Source of the DNA: JBNJGB01 sp051747385
Lineage (GTDB): Bacteria; Myxococcota_A; UBA9042; PHBI01; JACKFB01
Assembly: GCA_051747385.1 (NCBI GenBank)
Contig: JBNJGB010000016.1
Coordinates: 76,892-140,891, forward strand
Direction of reading: 5' to 3'
DNA: 64,000 nt
A program made the translations under genes and the position numbers. Shown here piece after piece: positions 21,677 to 29,944 of this stretch; position 1 is the first letter of the stretch, and each line of letters opens with the position of its first letter. Under the pieces are notes generated by a model. The model was not told the origin of the DNA, ran no database searches, and saw only the letters and a program-made list of their open reading frames with translations.

Positions 21677-22318
21677 CTACGAGGAGCACTCTGGGGAGAC
21701 CATCACTGGCTCAGGCACCCGTGCGAAATACCAACCACCATCAACCCACAGGACGTCCATCCTAAGCACTCCGTCATGTCCGCCGGAGAATCGCGCGGGA
21801 ATCTGTAGCCCCTTTACGGCGCCTTTGAGAAGCTCGCGACACTGATTGGAGTACTTCCGGCTGAAGCCGGGCCCATTGATCGGCGTCTGCTTTTCCCTCG
21901 ATCCTACTCGCGACACCCAAACCCCATCACGTGCCGTCGCCAGCGCATCGCGGTCTTCTTGGGAAAATGTCGACACCTGTTCGAGCGCCATGACCTGGGA
22001 AGCACCAGAACAGCGCGTGCGGCCGTCGAGACTGACGCTCCGTTTGATTGTTAAGCCGCCGTTAGTCTTCAGTTGCTCCGAGAACCTTGCGAACAGAGTT
22101 CGTCGGGAGTCGTGTGTCGGCTCATCCCACCCGCAGGCCTTTCGCACCTTCTCCGGTACGCGGTAGTCGATTAACGACGCTGGGTCGGTGTTCAGCACAT
22201 GATCGAGCACGGGGGCGAAGTCAGATGGTTCGGAGATCTTATCCGGCACGGTCTCCCCGCATGCCGCGCACGCGAGCGCGAGCAGCGCAATGAGACGAGA
22301 AGTTGGAATTCGATTCAT
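21677..22318 (-). CDS. Lipoprotein, 213 aa
   Basis: A signal peptide (MNRIPTSRLIALLALACAAC) carries a candidate lipobox with Cys20. The mature part has SLIDYRVPEKVRKACGW, a basic RSVSLDGRTRC region, and near the end FSGGHDGVLRMDVLWVDGGW, which reads like a beta-strand repeat used in ligand binding. No family is recognised. The ATG at 22318 gives a clean signal; a GTG 24 nt upstream is possible. It lies beyond the IS remnant from the other lipoproteins but shares their strand and base composition. Confidence 0.55.
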   Translation of the reverse strand: MNRIPTSRLIALLALACAACGETVPDKISEPSDFAPVLDHVLNTDPASLIDYRVPEKVRKACGWDEPTHDSRRTLFARFSEQLKTNGGLTIKRSVSLDGRTRCSGASQVMALEQVSTFSQEDRDALATARDGVWVSRVGSREKQTPINGPGFSRKYSNQCRELLKGAVKGLQIPARFSGGHDGVLRMDVLWVDGGWYFARVPEPVMVSPECSS

Positions 22319-22565
22319 TCTCTGGATGCCTGCCTTTGCCACTCGTGTAGGGCGCGAGGTCGTTGCTTGGTCCTTCGCGGCACGCTCGCCGTCCAGTGCT
22401 GGGAAGTTCTGGATGCCAGAGCTTCCACGACGCCTGTGCGTACTGTCAAGGAGGGACGGGACTTGCCACGGGGCAGGCCGTAACTCGTAGGTCTCCTGCG
22501 AGAACAGGCACCGCCTGTGAGCATGCTGCTCGCTACCATGAGTGGATTCCTCGGACGTTGGGCCC

Positions 22566-22816
22566 TTGCCGATCCCGAGCTCGACCTGTAACCGGCGCCG
22601 CTGCGCGTCGTCCCTCCGCCATCAAGGGGCCCTCGTCCCCCAGCAGCCAGCCCAGCACCTGCGTCCGTGTGACGCGAGCCCCCCGCACCTCTACGCTCTC
22701 CCCATGATCGGAACGGCCCGATCGGCGTCCGAGACCCTGCCCTCGCCCCCGCCTGACCGAACCGGGGGCCACGATCGACGGCGATCGAGGCTTACGCCGA
22801 CCGATTCGGCACTGGC
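22566..22816 (+). repeat. Diverged long-repeat unit joined to copy B
   Basis: It starts CGATCCCGAGCTCGACCTGT, like 29950, and both then read AACCGGCG. It runs through AGCAGCCAGCCCA to GCCGACCGATTCGGCAC. The full-length form of the unit is about 29950-30276. Here its last ~35 nt are replaced at GGCCC by the start of the 203-bp copy B, so the two units are fused head to tail. Confidence 0.7.
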
Positions 22817-23019
22817 CCTGGGTCCTTCAGGTGACGAGCGGCGCAGCCTGGGCGCTGCAGTGCTCGGACGCAACGGAGCGGCCCGCTCGGCGCCCGAGAC
22901 CCGGCCGTCGCCCCCGCCTGACCGAACTGGGCACCACGATCGACGGCGATCGAGGCCTACGCCGACCGATTCGGCACCGGCCCGACGTCCGAGAATCTGC
23001 TTTATGGAAACTAGCGGCA
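22817..23019 (+). repeat. 203-bp long repeat copy B
   Basis: Reads identical to 15828-16030 along its whole length. It ends in the same CTTTATGGAAACTAGCGGCA. The identity over 203 bp, with unrelated DNA on the right side, points to a recent duplication or to gene conversion. The two copies enclose the - strand lipoprotein run and the IS91 remnant. Confidence 0.9.
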
Positions 23020-23147
23020 CACCGGATTCATCGCGCCGCCCTTGACGGGGCCTGTGCGCCTCCCGATAACACAGGAGGGCGACGGGCAGACGAATGGGCT
23101 CTGAACCCGTTGGATTTGGCCATCGAATAGCCGGTCCGTGAAACGCC

Positions 23148-23505
23148 GTGAAACCCTCATATACCTTGGCCGCTTACAGCAACGGGTGGATCGCCTTCAC
23201 CTACCAGGGCCGGAACAGCCCCAGCGACGCCTTCGACATGGCCCACGAGCTCCACCTCCGCGGCCGGCTCGACCTGGAGACGGAGGACCGACGCCTCTGG
23301 CTCCAGCCCCAGGCACGCCTCGTGGGGACGCTCGGGCCCGCGGACGGGCGGAACCTCTACCTCGAGGCCGGCGCCGAGGCCGGCTGGAGCTTCCTGGACG
23401 GCGAGCTGGCGTCCATGGATCTCTTCGTCCCGGTCGCGGTGGGCGCGACGCTGGCCGGGACCGAGGCCCTGGGGGACCTGTCCGGGGCGCAGTATCGCTT
23501 CAGCG
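23148..23505 (+). pseudogene. Fragment of an unknown beta-rich protein
   Basis: About 119 residues in one frame read like the strand-rich part of an outer-membrane or surface protein (AAYSNGWIAFTYQGRN, RRLWLQPQARLV, YLEAGAEAGWSF, DLFVPVAVGATLAG). Neither a convincing N-terminus nor a natural C-terminus is present. At about 23506 homology passes to a GH65 fragment in another frame. The family is not recognised; calling it outer-membrane is an inference from the alternating pattern. Confidence 0.5.
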
Positions 23506-23653
23506 GCTGGGCCCCGACGAGTTCCACGAGGGCTATCCGGAGCGCGGCGGCGGCGGCGTGGACGACAACGCCTACACGAACGTCATGGCGGCCTGGGTCA
23601 TCCGCAGCGCCTTCGACGTGCTGGAGCACCTCGGGGAGACCCGCCGCACGGAG
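23506..23653 (+). pseudogene. Glycoside hydrolase family 65 (trehalose/maltose phosphorylase type) fragment
   Basis: The frame reads LGPDEFHEGYPERGGGGVDD followed by NAYTNVMAAWVIRSAFDVLE. This matches the conserved block around the GH65 active site (DEFHE and NAYTNVMA). Only about 50 of about 750-800 residues remain. It is cut on the left by the beta-rich fragment and on the right, right after RRTEQ, by a repeat terminus (23654-23683). The family is recognised from the motif; whether the original enzyme was a phosphorylase or a hydrolase cannot be told. Confidence 0.7.
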
Positions 23654-23683
23654 CAGAATCTGCTTTATGGAAACAAGCGGCCT
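23654..23683 (+). repeat. Repeat terminus copy C
   Basis: CAGAATCTGCTTTATGGAAA then CAAGCGG: the same end as copies A and B with one change (CTAGCGG to CAAGCGG). It abuts the GH65 fragment without the long upstream part of the repeat, so it is a bare end of about 30 nt. Confidence 0.75.
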
Positions 23684-24004
23684 GGCCGGGCGTGGACAAG
23701 CCGACCGCTGGTGGGTAGACGAGCGGCGATGCCTGTCCATCATGCACATCCCGGGGAGGTGGCCTCGTGGTCGTGGTCGTCGGCGTGGACGTGGACGATT
23801 GCCTCCCGCCGGCATGGCCGCTGGGGGAGCAGGGGTGTCCGCCGTCCCCGGCGACGGTGGCCATCTCCTGTCCCGACGCCACCGTCCTCCGGGTCGTCGA
23901 CGCAGTGCCCGGCGCGTCGACCACGACACGTCCACGTCCACGTCCCGTCGGCGCCTTTATGGAAACTAGCGGCAGCGGCTGACAGCAGAGCCGAGAGTCG
24001 CGGC
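23684..24004. other. Gene-free stretch with hexamer element and terminus copy D
   Basis: No gene is seen. The stretch holds a hexamer element on the - strand (23766-23825; in reverse, ATGCCGGCGGGAGGCAATCG followed by GTCCAC/GACCAC units) like the one at 10667. It also has a second hexamer run at 23917-23946 and terminus copy D (CTTTATGGAAACTAGCGGCA, 23955-23974). Copy D lies 31 nt before the end of the ATPase/TPR gene. Confidence 0.6.
23955..23974 (+). repeat. Repeat terminus copy D
   Basis: A perfect 20-base copy of CTTTATGGAAACTAGCGGCA that lacks the usual GAGAATCTG before it. A hexamer array directly precedes it, so the rest of the repeat has been lost or replaced. Confidence 0.8.
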
Positions 24005-27000
24005 TCACAGGAGCGACTCGACCACCTCTCGCTCCTCCGCCGGGAGACCCTGAAGGGCAGCCTCGTCGTCGTCCTTCAGGTAGGCGACGGCAGCCTTCAG
24101 CATCCGGAGCGGGATCTGCAGCTCCTGCTCTCCACCGGCGAGTTCTGTCCAGACATCCAGCCACACGCGGGCGCTCTCTGCGGTAACCGACTCGTCGTTC
24201 AGGGCTCGAATGGACTCCACGAGTCCGACGCCCAGCGTGGCGACGCGATCGTACGTTCGGAAGGCCTCCAGAAGGAACTTCCCCCGTGCGCGCCATGCCT
24301 CGTGATCCTTCGTCCGCAAAAAGAGCTGTCGCACGACTTCGTAATCCGCCCAGTCGGGTCCACCGTCTGCGCTCTCCAGCCCCATTGCCAGGTCGGCGAG
24401 TGCCTTCTTTCCTTCGTCCAGTCGACCCGTGCATCCCAGCCAGAGGGCTTGGTTGAAGAGCGCATCGACGACTCCCTCCTGAAGGGGCAGTGCCACGTCT
24501 TCCGAGAACCGGTCCACGACCTCCTTGTAGGCGGCGGTCGCAGCTTCGAGCTCTCCAAGCTGCCCCAGCGCCACCCCCTTGTTGAAGAGAGCGATAGCGA
24601 CTGCACGTTGGAGAGACGACGCTGTGCAATCCGAGAAACGAGTCAGAATCTCGTCGTAGGATGATAGCGCGTCATCAAGCTGGTCGGCCTCCATGAACGC
24701 AGCACCCTTGTTGACGAGTGCGTTTGCCACTTGCTCGCGTAGCGGCAGCTCCGACCTGTCCGAAAAACGAGCCACCACCTTGTCAGCGGCCGCCACCGCT
24801 GCCTCACCTTGACCCGTCCTGGCGAGTGTAATGCATTGGTTGACGACTGCTCTGGCTACGCATTCTTGGAGCGACAGCTCCGAGGAATCGGAAAAGCGGG
24901 TGGCGACTTCCTCGTAGGCGGCCAAGGCAGCTTCGAACTCCCCCATCCGTGCCAGGGTGAGCCCCTTATTGACCAGCGCCTTGCCCACCTGCTCCTGGAG
25001 CGATAGCTCGGCACGATCCGAGAATCGAACCACAACCTCGTCGTAGGCGGAGATCGCCTTCTCGAGCTCGGCGGTCTGCCCTAGCGTGTAGCCCTTGTTG
25101 AACAGGGCCTGGGCTACGTGTTCCTGAAGCGACACATCGGAACGAGCCGAGAATCGATCCACGATCTCCTCATAAGCGGCCATTGCCTCCTCGGGCCTAG
25201 CGGCTTGCGTCAGCGTAAAGGCCTTGTTGAAGAGGGCTTGCGCTAATTGCTCTTGAAGTGGCAATTCAGAGTGAGTAGAAAATAGTGTGACAACCTCGTC
25301 GCAGGTTGAAATCGCGGCGTCGACTCTTCCAGCCTGCCTCAAGGCCACGCCCTTGTTGATGAGGCAGCTGGCGATAGGCTTCTGGAGCGCGAGGTCCGGA
25401 TTGTTCGAGAAGCGCTCCACGACCTCGTCGTAGGCCGCGATGGCATCGTCGAGGTCCCCCGACGATGCAAGCGCGATTCCCTTGTTGAACAGGGCCCTGG
25501 CGATGGGTTCCTGAAGCGAAGGCTCCGGATTGTCCGAGAAGCGGTCTGCGACCTCGTTGTAAGCTGCTAGAGCGGCGTCGAGTCTCCCGAGCTGGCGCAG
25601 CGCCATGCCTTGGTTGCAGAGGGCCTTTGCGACATTCGCCTGAATCATCGGTTCCGGATGCTCGGAGAAGCGGCCTACGACCTCCTCGTATGTTGTCACG
25701 GCAGCCTCGATGTCTCCCGTCAGCGCCAGTGCGGAGCCCTTGTTGAAAAGGGCGCGGGCGACGGCCAGCTGGAGCCCTGGCTCGGAATGCGTGGAGAAGC
25801 GCTCCACGACTTCATCGTAGGCGGCCGTAGCAGCTCCGACTTCTCCACCCAACCCCAGCGCGACGCCCTTGTTGATGAGGGCGTTTCCGACCGCTTCTCG
25901 AAGTAACAGATCGGAGTGCTCCGAAAAACGCTTCACGACCTCGTCGCAGACCGCGATCGCAGCCTCCAGCTTCCCAGCCCGACCTAGTACGATGCCTTGG
26001 TTGATCAAGGCGGCGGCCAGCCCCTCCAGGGTGGGCTGCGTGGTCTCGTCCGACGAGCGGGCAATCACGACTTCGTAGGTTTCGATGGCCTCCTGAAGGC
26101 GCTCCAGTTCGGCGAACTTGCCAGCCTTCTGGAACAGCGCTTGGGTGATCTGATCGTCCGATGCGCCTGGCATCTCGATGATCCGCTCGCAGTCCTCGAT
26201 GTCTGCGCCGACGACGAGCAATTCGTCTGCGACATCGCGCGCGTTCTGGTAGTCTCCCGAGTTCACCAGTCGGTCGAGATCGGTGCGGCAGGCTTCGAGC
26301 AGCGGCCCCTCTCCGTCCCGACGCTTGAGCTCGAGCGCCGCTTGGAGATAGCCCGCTCCTGCCGGCGCCCGCGTGGCGCCGAGCCTGTCCGTGAGCTCGC
26401 GTTCGGAGTACCAGAGGCGCAGGAACTCGACGATGAGCCGCACCGGCTCTCCTCGGAGCTTCTTGACCTCCAGAGTCAACCGGAGCAGAGGCTCCCGAAG
26501 CTCGTAGTAGGAGGATCGGCCATGTCGAGTCGAGCGGACGTATCCCAGCTCGTCGAGCTTGCGTAGCTGGCTGGAGGTGGTCTGGGAGGTGATGAAGTTG
26601 GATTTTGCGATCCGGGAGACCGTGGCCGCTCCCCGATGCTCGCACAGGTACTCGACGATCTTCCGCTGCTGGGGCGAAAGGTGCGCCATCCGGCTCTGGT
26701 AGTAGGGCGTCAGGTCATCCAGCGTCTGTAGGAGTGGCTTGACCAGTTCGTCCAGGGACGCCGCGGTCACGAATTGGGAGAAAATGACGTAGACCCGAGG
26801 GTTTCCCGCGGCCAGGTGGTGGACCGCCCGCATCCTGGCTCGTCCGCGGGGAGTTTTGAGCAGGCGGGCGAGCTCGGCGTTTCCGTCGTGCTTCGCAATC
26901 CGGGCCACCAGCTCCACGGCGTTCTCGAAGGTCAGCTCGCCGAGCTGATGCGTCTCGAAGAACCCGTAGAAGGGTTGCTCGCGGCTGGTGACCCCGCCGA

Positions 27001-27568
27001 AGAGGCTTTGGGCGGTGCCGAGGATCGAAAACACGGGATGGTTCTGGATGAGCGCGCGAAGCGCTCGTTGCCCCGACTCCTCCAGCCCCAGGAAGATCTC
27101 GTCGAGGTTCTCGGCGATGATCAGGAGCGTTCCGTCGCCCGCTGCCTCCACGACAAGACGCTCCGCCGCCGGACGGGCCCGATCGGGATCCTCCATCTCA
27201 CGAAGCTCATCGTATTGCTTCGCCAGTTCGGGCATGGCGTCCGCTTCGTTCAATGCCCGCAGGACGACGAGCAGGAAGTCGAGGTAGGAGGCCACGCCCC
27301 ACTCCTCCTCGCGGAGCCAAGCGATTCGTAGCCGTCCTCGAAGGGACTCGTCCTGCTGGAGTCGGTGGTAGACGAGGGAGACGAAGTGCGTCTTCCCGAT
27401 CCCGCGCGGTCCGGTGACCAGGTAGTAGTGTTTGCTCGACGTGAGACAGCTCTGTCGGACGCCCTCGACGACCGTCTCGGCCAGCCGCGAGCGCTGAACG
27501 AACATCTCTTCCAGCGCCTCCGGCGGGAGCAGGCTGGGCGTGAACCGTGAGAGGAACGCAGCCTTCAC
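24005..27568 (-). CDS. AAA-type ATPase with winged helix and 13 TPR-like repeats (STAND-like), 1187 aa
   Basis: This looks like a signal-sensing ATPase. An N-terminal archaeal-ATPase-type P-loop domain has Walker A GPRGIGKT (about 53-60) and Walker B LLIIAENLDEIF (about 148-159). A winged helix follows (about 290-380, LSPQQRKIVEYLCEHRG, TSSQLRKLDELGYVRS). Thirteen helical repeats of 43 residues come next (about 470-1060), each near A-L-x-N-K-G-x-x-L ... A-x-x-x-Y-D-E-V-V-x-R-F-S. A GTG start overlaps the upstream ATPase stop (GTGA) with GGGAGGTG before it, so the pair is coupled. No nuclease, TIR or protease effector domain is visible. The layout fits STAND-type sensors; the trigger is unknown. 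Confidence 0.8.
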   Translation of the reverse strand: MKAAFLSRFTPSLLPPEALEEMFVQRSRLAETVVEGVRQSCLTSSKHYYLVTGPRGIGKTHFVSLVYHRLQQDESLRGRLRIAWLREEEWGVASYLDFLLVVLRALNEADAMPELAKQYDELREMEDPDRARPAAERLVVEAAGDGTLLIIAENLDEIFLGLEESGQRALRALIQNHPVFSILGTAQSLFGGVTSREQPFYGFFETHQLGELTFENAVELVARIAKHDGNAELARLLKTPRGRARMRAVHHLAAGNPRVYVIFSQFVTAASLDELVKPLLQTLDDLTPYYQSRMAHLSPQQRKIVEYLCEHRGAATVSRIAKSNFITSQTTSSQLRKLDELGYVRSTRHGRSSYYELREPLLRLTLEVKKLRGEPVRLIVEFLRLWYSERELTDRLGATRAPAGAGYLQAALELKRRDGEGPLLEACRTDLDRLVNSGDYQNARDVADELLVVGADIEDCERIIEMPGASDDQITQALFQKAGKFAELERLQEAIETYEVVIARSSDETTQPTLEGLAAALINQGIVLGRAGKLEAAIAVCDEVVKRFSEHSDLLLREAVGNALINKGVALGLGGEVGAATAAYDEVVERFSTHSEPGLQLAVARALFNKGSALALTGDIEAAVTTYEEVVGRFSEHPEPMIQANVAKALCNQGMALRQLGRLDAALAAYNEVADRFSDNPEPSLQEPIARALFNKGIALASSGDLDDAIAAYDEVVERFSNNPDLALQKPIASCLINKGVALRQAGRVDAAISTCDEVVTLFSTHSELPLQEQLAQALFNKAFTLTQAARPEEAMAAYEEIVDRFSARSDVSLQEHVAQALFNKGYTLGQTAELEKAISAYDEVVVRFSDRAELSLQEQVGKALVNKGLTLARMGEFEAALAAYEEVATRFSDSSELSLQECVARAVVNQCITLARTGQGEAAVAAADKVVARFSDRSELPLREQVANALVNKGAAFMEADQLDDALSSYDEILTRFSDCTASSLQRAVAIALFNKGVALGQLGELEAATAAYKEVVDRFSEDVALPLQEGVVDALFNQALWLGCTGRLDEGKKALADLAMGLESADGGPDWADYEVVRQLFLRTKDHEAWRARGKFLLEAFRTYDRVATLGVGLVESIRALNDESVTAESARVWLDVWTELAGGEQELQIPLRMLKAAVAYLKDDDEAALQGLPAEEREVVESLL

Positions 27569-28794
27569 GATGCACCTCCCTGCAGGTGCCACCAGCGCTT
27601 GATCAACGGAAACCGGAAATCGTACCGGCCCGTCCGGGGCTCCTGCTCGAGGTAGTGGTCGCGCTGGAGCAGCACGACGAGTCGCCGCAGCTGCTCGTCA
27701 TCACCATCAAGGATCTCCCGGGCGAAATTCGACCGGACCCTCTCCCGGGCCATGGCCGACCGAAGCCGTTTGGCGAGGTCGACGAAGGACAGTGGGGCGT
27801 CCGCAGCCGCCACTTCGTCGAGCAGCCATCGGGCGATCGGAGATCTGTCTTGCCCGTAACGCCGTGACAACCTGACGCGATAGTGATTGAGGTGCCAGGG
27901 GTCCTGGGCATCCACCAGCGCCCGTTGCACAATGTCGCGGCAAAGCTCCTGGTTGGCCTCGTCACCGCGATCCCTCATCTGGGCCACGACGTGGTGGATG
28001 TAGAACGGGATGTGATCCACCTCGGCGGAGATCGCCGTCGCCGTGGTCGCGGGGTCCGAGCATCGGAGCTTCTCCCCGGCGATCAGACACTCGGCGAGGA
28101 GGCTCCCGTGGTCCGGGTGCAGCTCGGTCACCTCCATGGTCCGCATGTCGTTCGTCGGGTCGTTGGGTGGCCCTTCTTCGAGGAGGTCCGAGAGCACGTG
28201 ATGCAGTCCGACCGACCCGGTGAACACCATCCGGAGGTTCGAGTGCTCTTGTCGCAGACTCCGTAACGTGTCGAGCACGTCCATCGCGCGCTGTGGGTTC
28301 GACTCATGGCGGATCTTGTCGAGCATGAGGGGAAGCTCGTCCCAGACGAACACGTGGAGCTGGTCTGACGCTTCCTCGAACAGCCCCTCGACGGCCGCAC
28401 GCAGGAGCTCGCTCCAGTGCGTTCCCAGGTCTGGTGGGAACTTCAGAACCCCGCCGATCTCGAAGTCCGACAGATGCTTCAGCAGCCTACGCAGCTTGCT
28501 CCCGGCTCGGGCCTTCCCGCTGGATACGGCCTCGATGTCTCGAGCCACGACTTCCGCGAATTCCAGCGGGGTGCGGAGGCCCTCCACATCGCGATAGACG
28601 GGCCTGACACCGTCCGGCGCCGAATGACGCATCTTCTTCACCACGGTGGTCTTGCCGATGCGCCGCTCGGCGACCATCAGGACGCTCTGGTGGTCCAACG
28701 TGTCCCAAATCCGTGTCACCAAGCGGTCGCGACCAATGACCTCTTCCGGCGCAATCTCGCCACCGGGATTCGCGCGCATCGGTACAACTTCCAT
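27565..28794 (-). CDS. AAA-type ATPase (archaeal ATPase family), first gene of a pair, 409 aa
   Basis: The protein opens with EVIGRDRLVTRIWDTLDHQS, then Walker A VAERRIGKTTVV (about 41-52) and Walker B LHVFVWDELPLML (about 145-157). After it come an arginine-finger-like region and a C-terminal winged-helix-like part (LSFVDLAKRLRSAM). These are marks of the archaeal ATPase/Orc1-like P-loop group, which act as switches in signalling, defence or plasmid systems. The ATG at 28794 has GGAGGGGAGC upstream and is preferred to the longer frame. Its stop overlaps the next gene's GTG. A promoter and two ACGTACGT palindromes lie just upstream. Confidence 0.75.
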   Translation of the reverse strand: MEVVPMRANPGGEIAPEEVIGRDRLVTRIWDTLDHQSVLMVAERRIGKTTVVKKMRHSAPDGVRPVYRDVEGLRTPLEFAEVVARDIEAVSSGKARAGSKLRRLLKHLSDFEIGGVLKFPPDLGTHWSELLRAAVEGLFEEASDQLHVFVWDELPLMLDKIRHESNPQRAMDVLDTLRSLRQEHSNLRMVFTGSVGLHHVLSDLLEEGPPNDPTNDMRTMEVTELHPDHGSLLAECLIAGEKLRCSDPATTATAISAEVDHIPFYIHHVVAQMRDRGDEANQELCRDIVQRALVDAQDPWHLNHYRVRLSRRYGQDRSPIARWLLDEVAAADAPLSFVDLAKRLRSAMARERVRSNFAREILDGDDEQLRRLVVLLQRDHYLEQEPRTGRYDFRFPLIKRWWHLQGGAS

Positions 28795-28819
28795 GCTCCC
28801 CTCCTGCTGTCCGACAAGG

Positions 28820-28849
28820 AGCATAGGGGGCCCTAATGACCTACGTCAA
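28820..28849 (-). promoter_or_regulatory. Candidate sigma70-type promoter for the ATPase pair
   Basis: On the - strand, TTGACG (28849-28844) is followed after 18 nt by TATGCT (28825-28820), about 25 nt before the ATG at 28794. Both hexamers are close to consensus, and the spacing is one over the ideal 17. The region is AT-richer than its surroundings. Confidence 0.55.
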
Positions 28850-28854
28850 AATGA

Positions 28855-28878
28855 ACGTACGTTACAATCGACGTACGT
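28855..28878. promoter_or_regulatory. Paired ACGTACGT palindromes, candidate operator
   Basis: Two perfect 8-base palindromes ACGTACGT at 28855-28862 and 28871-28878 start 16 nt apart, about one and a half helical turns. They lie directly upstream of the candidate promoter -35 box, where an activator, or a repressor dimer pair, could bind. A half-like TACGTCA follows at 28843. Confidence 0.55.
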
Positions 28879-28947
28879 GAAGGGTGGCGTGCGTTGCCCG
28901 TGTTAGAAGCGTCACGAGTCGGCGTGGAACGTCGATGAGCCTCGCTG

Positions 28948-29934
28948 CTACGTGGCGTCTGGAGCATCCACGCTGCCGGCCTTCACGGCTCGCTCCTCCA
29001 GGTCGCCGAGGATGTCCTGGATCTCTTCGAGGGCGGATTGGAGGTCGTCGGCGATCTCCTGGGCGAGGATGTGGGGGTCGGGGAGGTTGGCGGAGTCCTC
29101 GAGGGACTCGTCGCGGAGCCAGAAGAGGTCGAGGCTGACCTTGTCGCGGGCGAGGATCTCCTCGTAGGGGTAGGCGCGCCAGCGGCCGTCGGGGTTGGAC
29201 TCGGACCAGGTGGGCTCGCGGTGGTGGCGGTTTTTGGGCTGGTAGCAGGCGACGAACTCGTCCAGGTCGGACCGGGTCATGGGCTGCTGCTTCAGGGTGA
29301 AGTGCTTGTAGGTGCGGAGGTCGTAGACCCACACCCTCTTCGTCCACGGGTCCTTGGCGCCGGGCCTGCGGTCGAAGAAGAGCACGTTCGCCTTGACGCC
29401 CTGGGCGTAGAAGATGCCCGTGGGGAGGCGCAGGAGCGTGTGCACGTCGCACTCGTGGAGCAGCTTCCGGCGGACGGTCTCCCCGGCCCCGCCCTCGAAG
29501 AGCACGTTGTCGGGGACCACGACGGCGGCCCGGCCGTGGATCTTCAAGAGCGACTTCACGTGCTGGACGAAGTTGAGCTGCTTGTTGCTCGTCGTCGTCC
29601 AGACGTCCGCCCGGTTGTAGGTGAGGACCTGCTTGTCGGTCTCCCCGGCCTCGTTCACCAAGGTGATGGAGGACTTCTTGCCGAACGGCGGGTTGGTCAG
29701 CACCACGTCGGCGCGGTCGGAGGGCTCGTCTCGGAGCGCGTCGTCGAGCCGGATCGGCGGGTCGTGGTTCGTGGTGGCGTCGGGCCCGATGCCGTGGAGG
29801 TAGAGGTTCATGGCGCAGAGCCGCGCGACGCCCGGCACCAGCTCGGTGCCGCGGAGGGCTTCGTAGCGGAGGTGCTTCTTCTGGTCCCGGTCCAGCACCT
29901 CGATCTCCCGGCCGAGCCTCCACGCATCGCTCCT
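28948..29934 (-). pseudogene. hsdM: Type I restriction-modification N6-adenine methylase HsdM, 5'-truncated
   Basis: HsdM methylates adenine in type I restriction systems. The frame carries the target-base motif NPPFGKKSS, the conserved TSNKQLNFVQHVKSLL, GRAAVVVPDNVLFEGG and LPTGIFYAQGVKANVLFFD, and a coiled C-terminus. The N-terminal helical domain and the AdoMet-binding motif I are missing. Recognisable sequence stops at about 29934, a few bases before the long repeat unit begins. The first internal start (29898, MLDRDQKKH) would give 316 aa instead of about 500. No hsdS or hsdR is nearby. It is almost certainly inactive unless rescued in trans. Confidence 0.75.
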
Positions 29935-29944
29935 GCCAGGCCCC

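Noticed and set aside
22831..23130. Short + strand frame over repeat copy B
   Set aside because: Its sequence is the repeat itself plus unrelated DNA. The matching frame in copy A ends differently, so it is not a gene.
24380..26170. Possible CRISPR or non-coding tandem array
   Set aside because: The 129-nt period is coding and in frame and encodes TPR-like units. There are no short identical repeats with unique spacers anywhere in the window.
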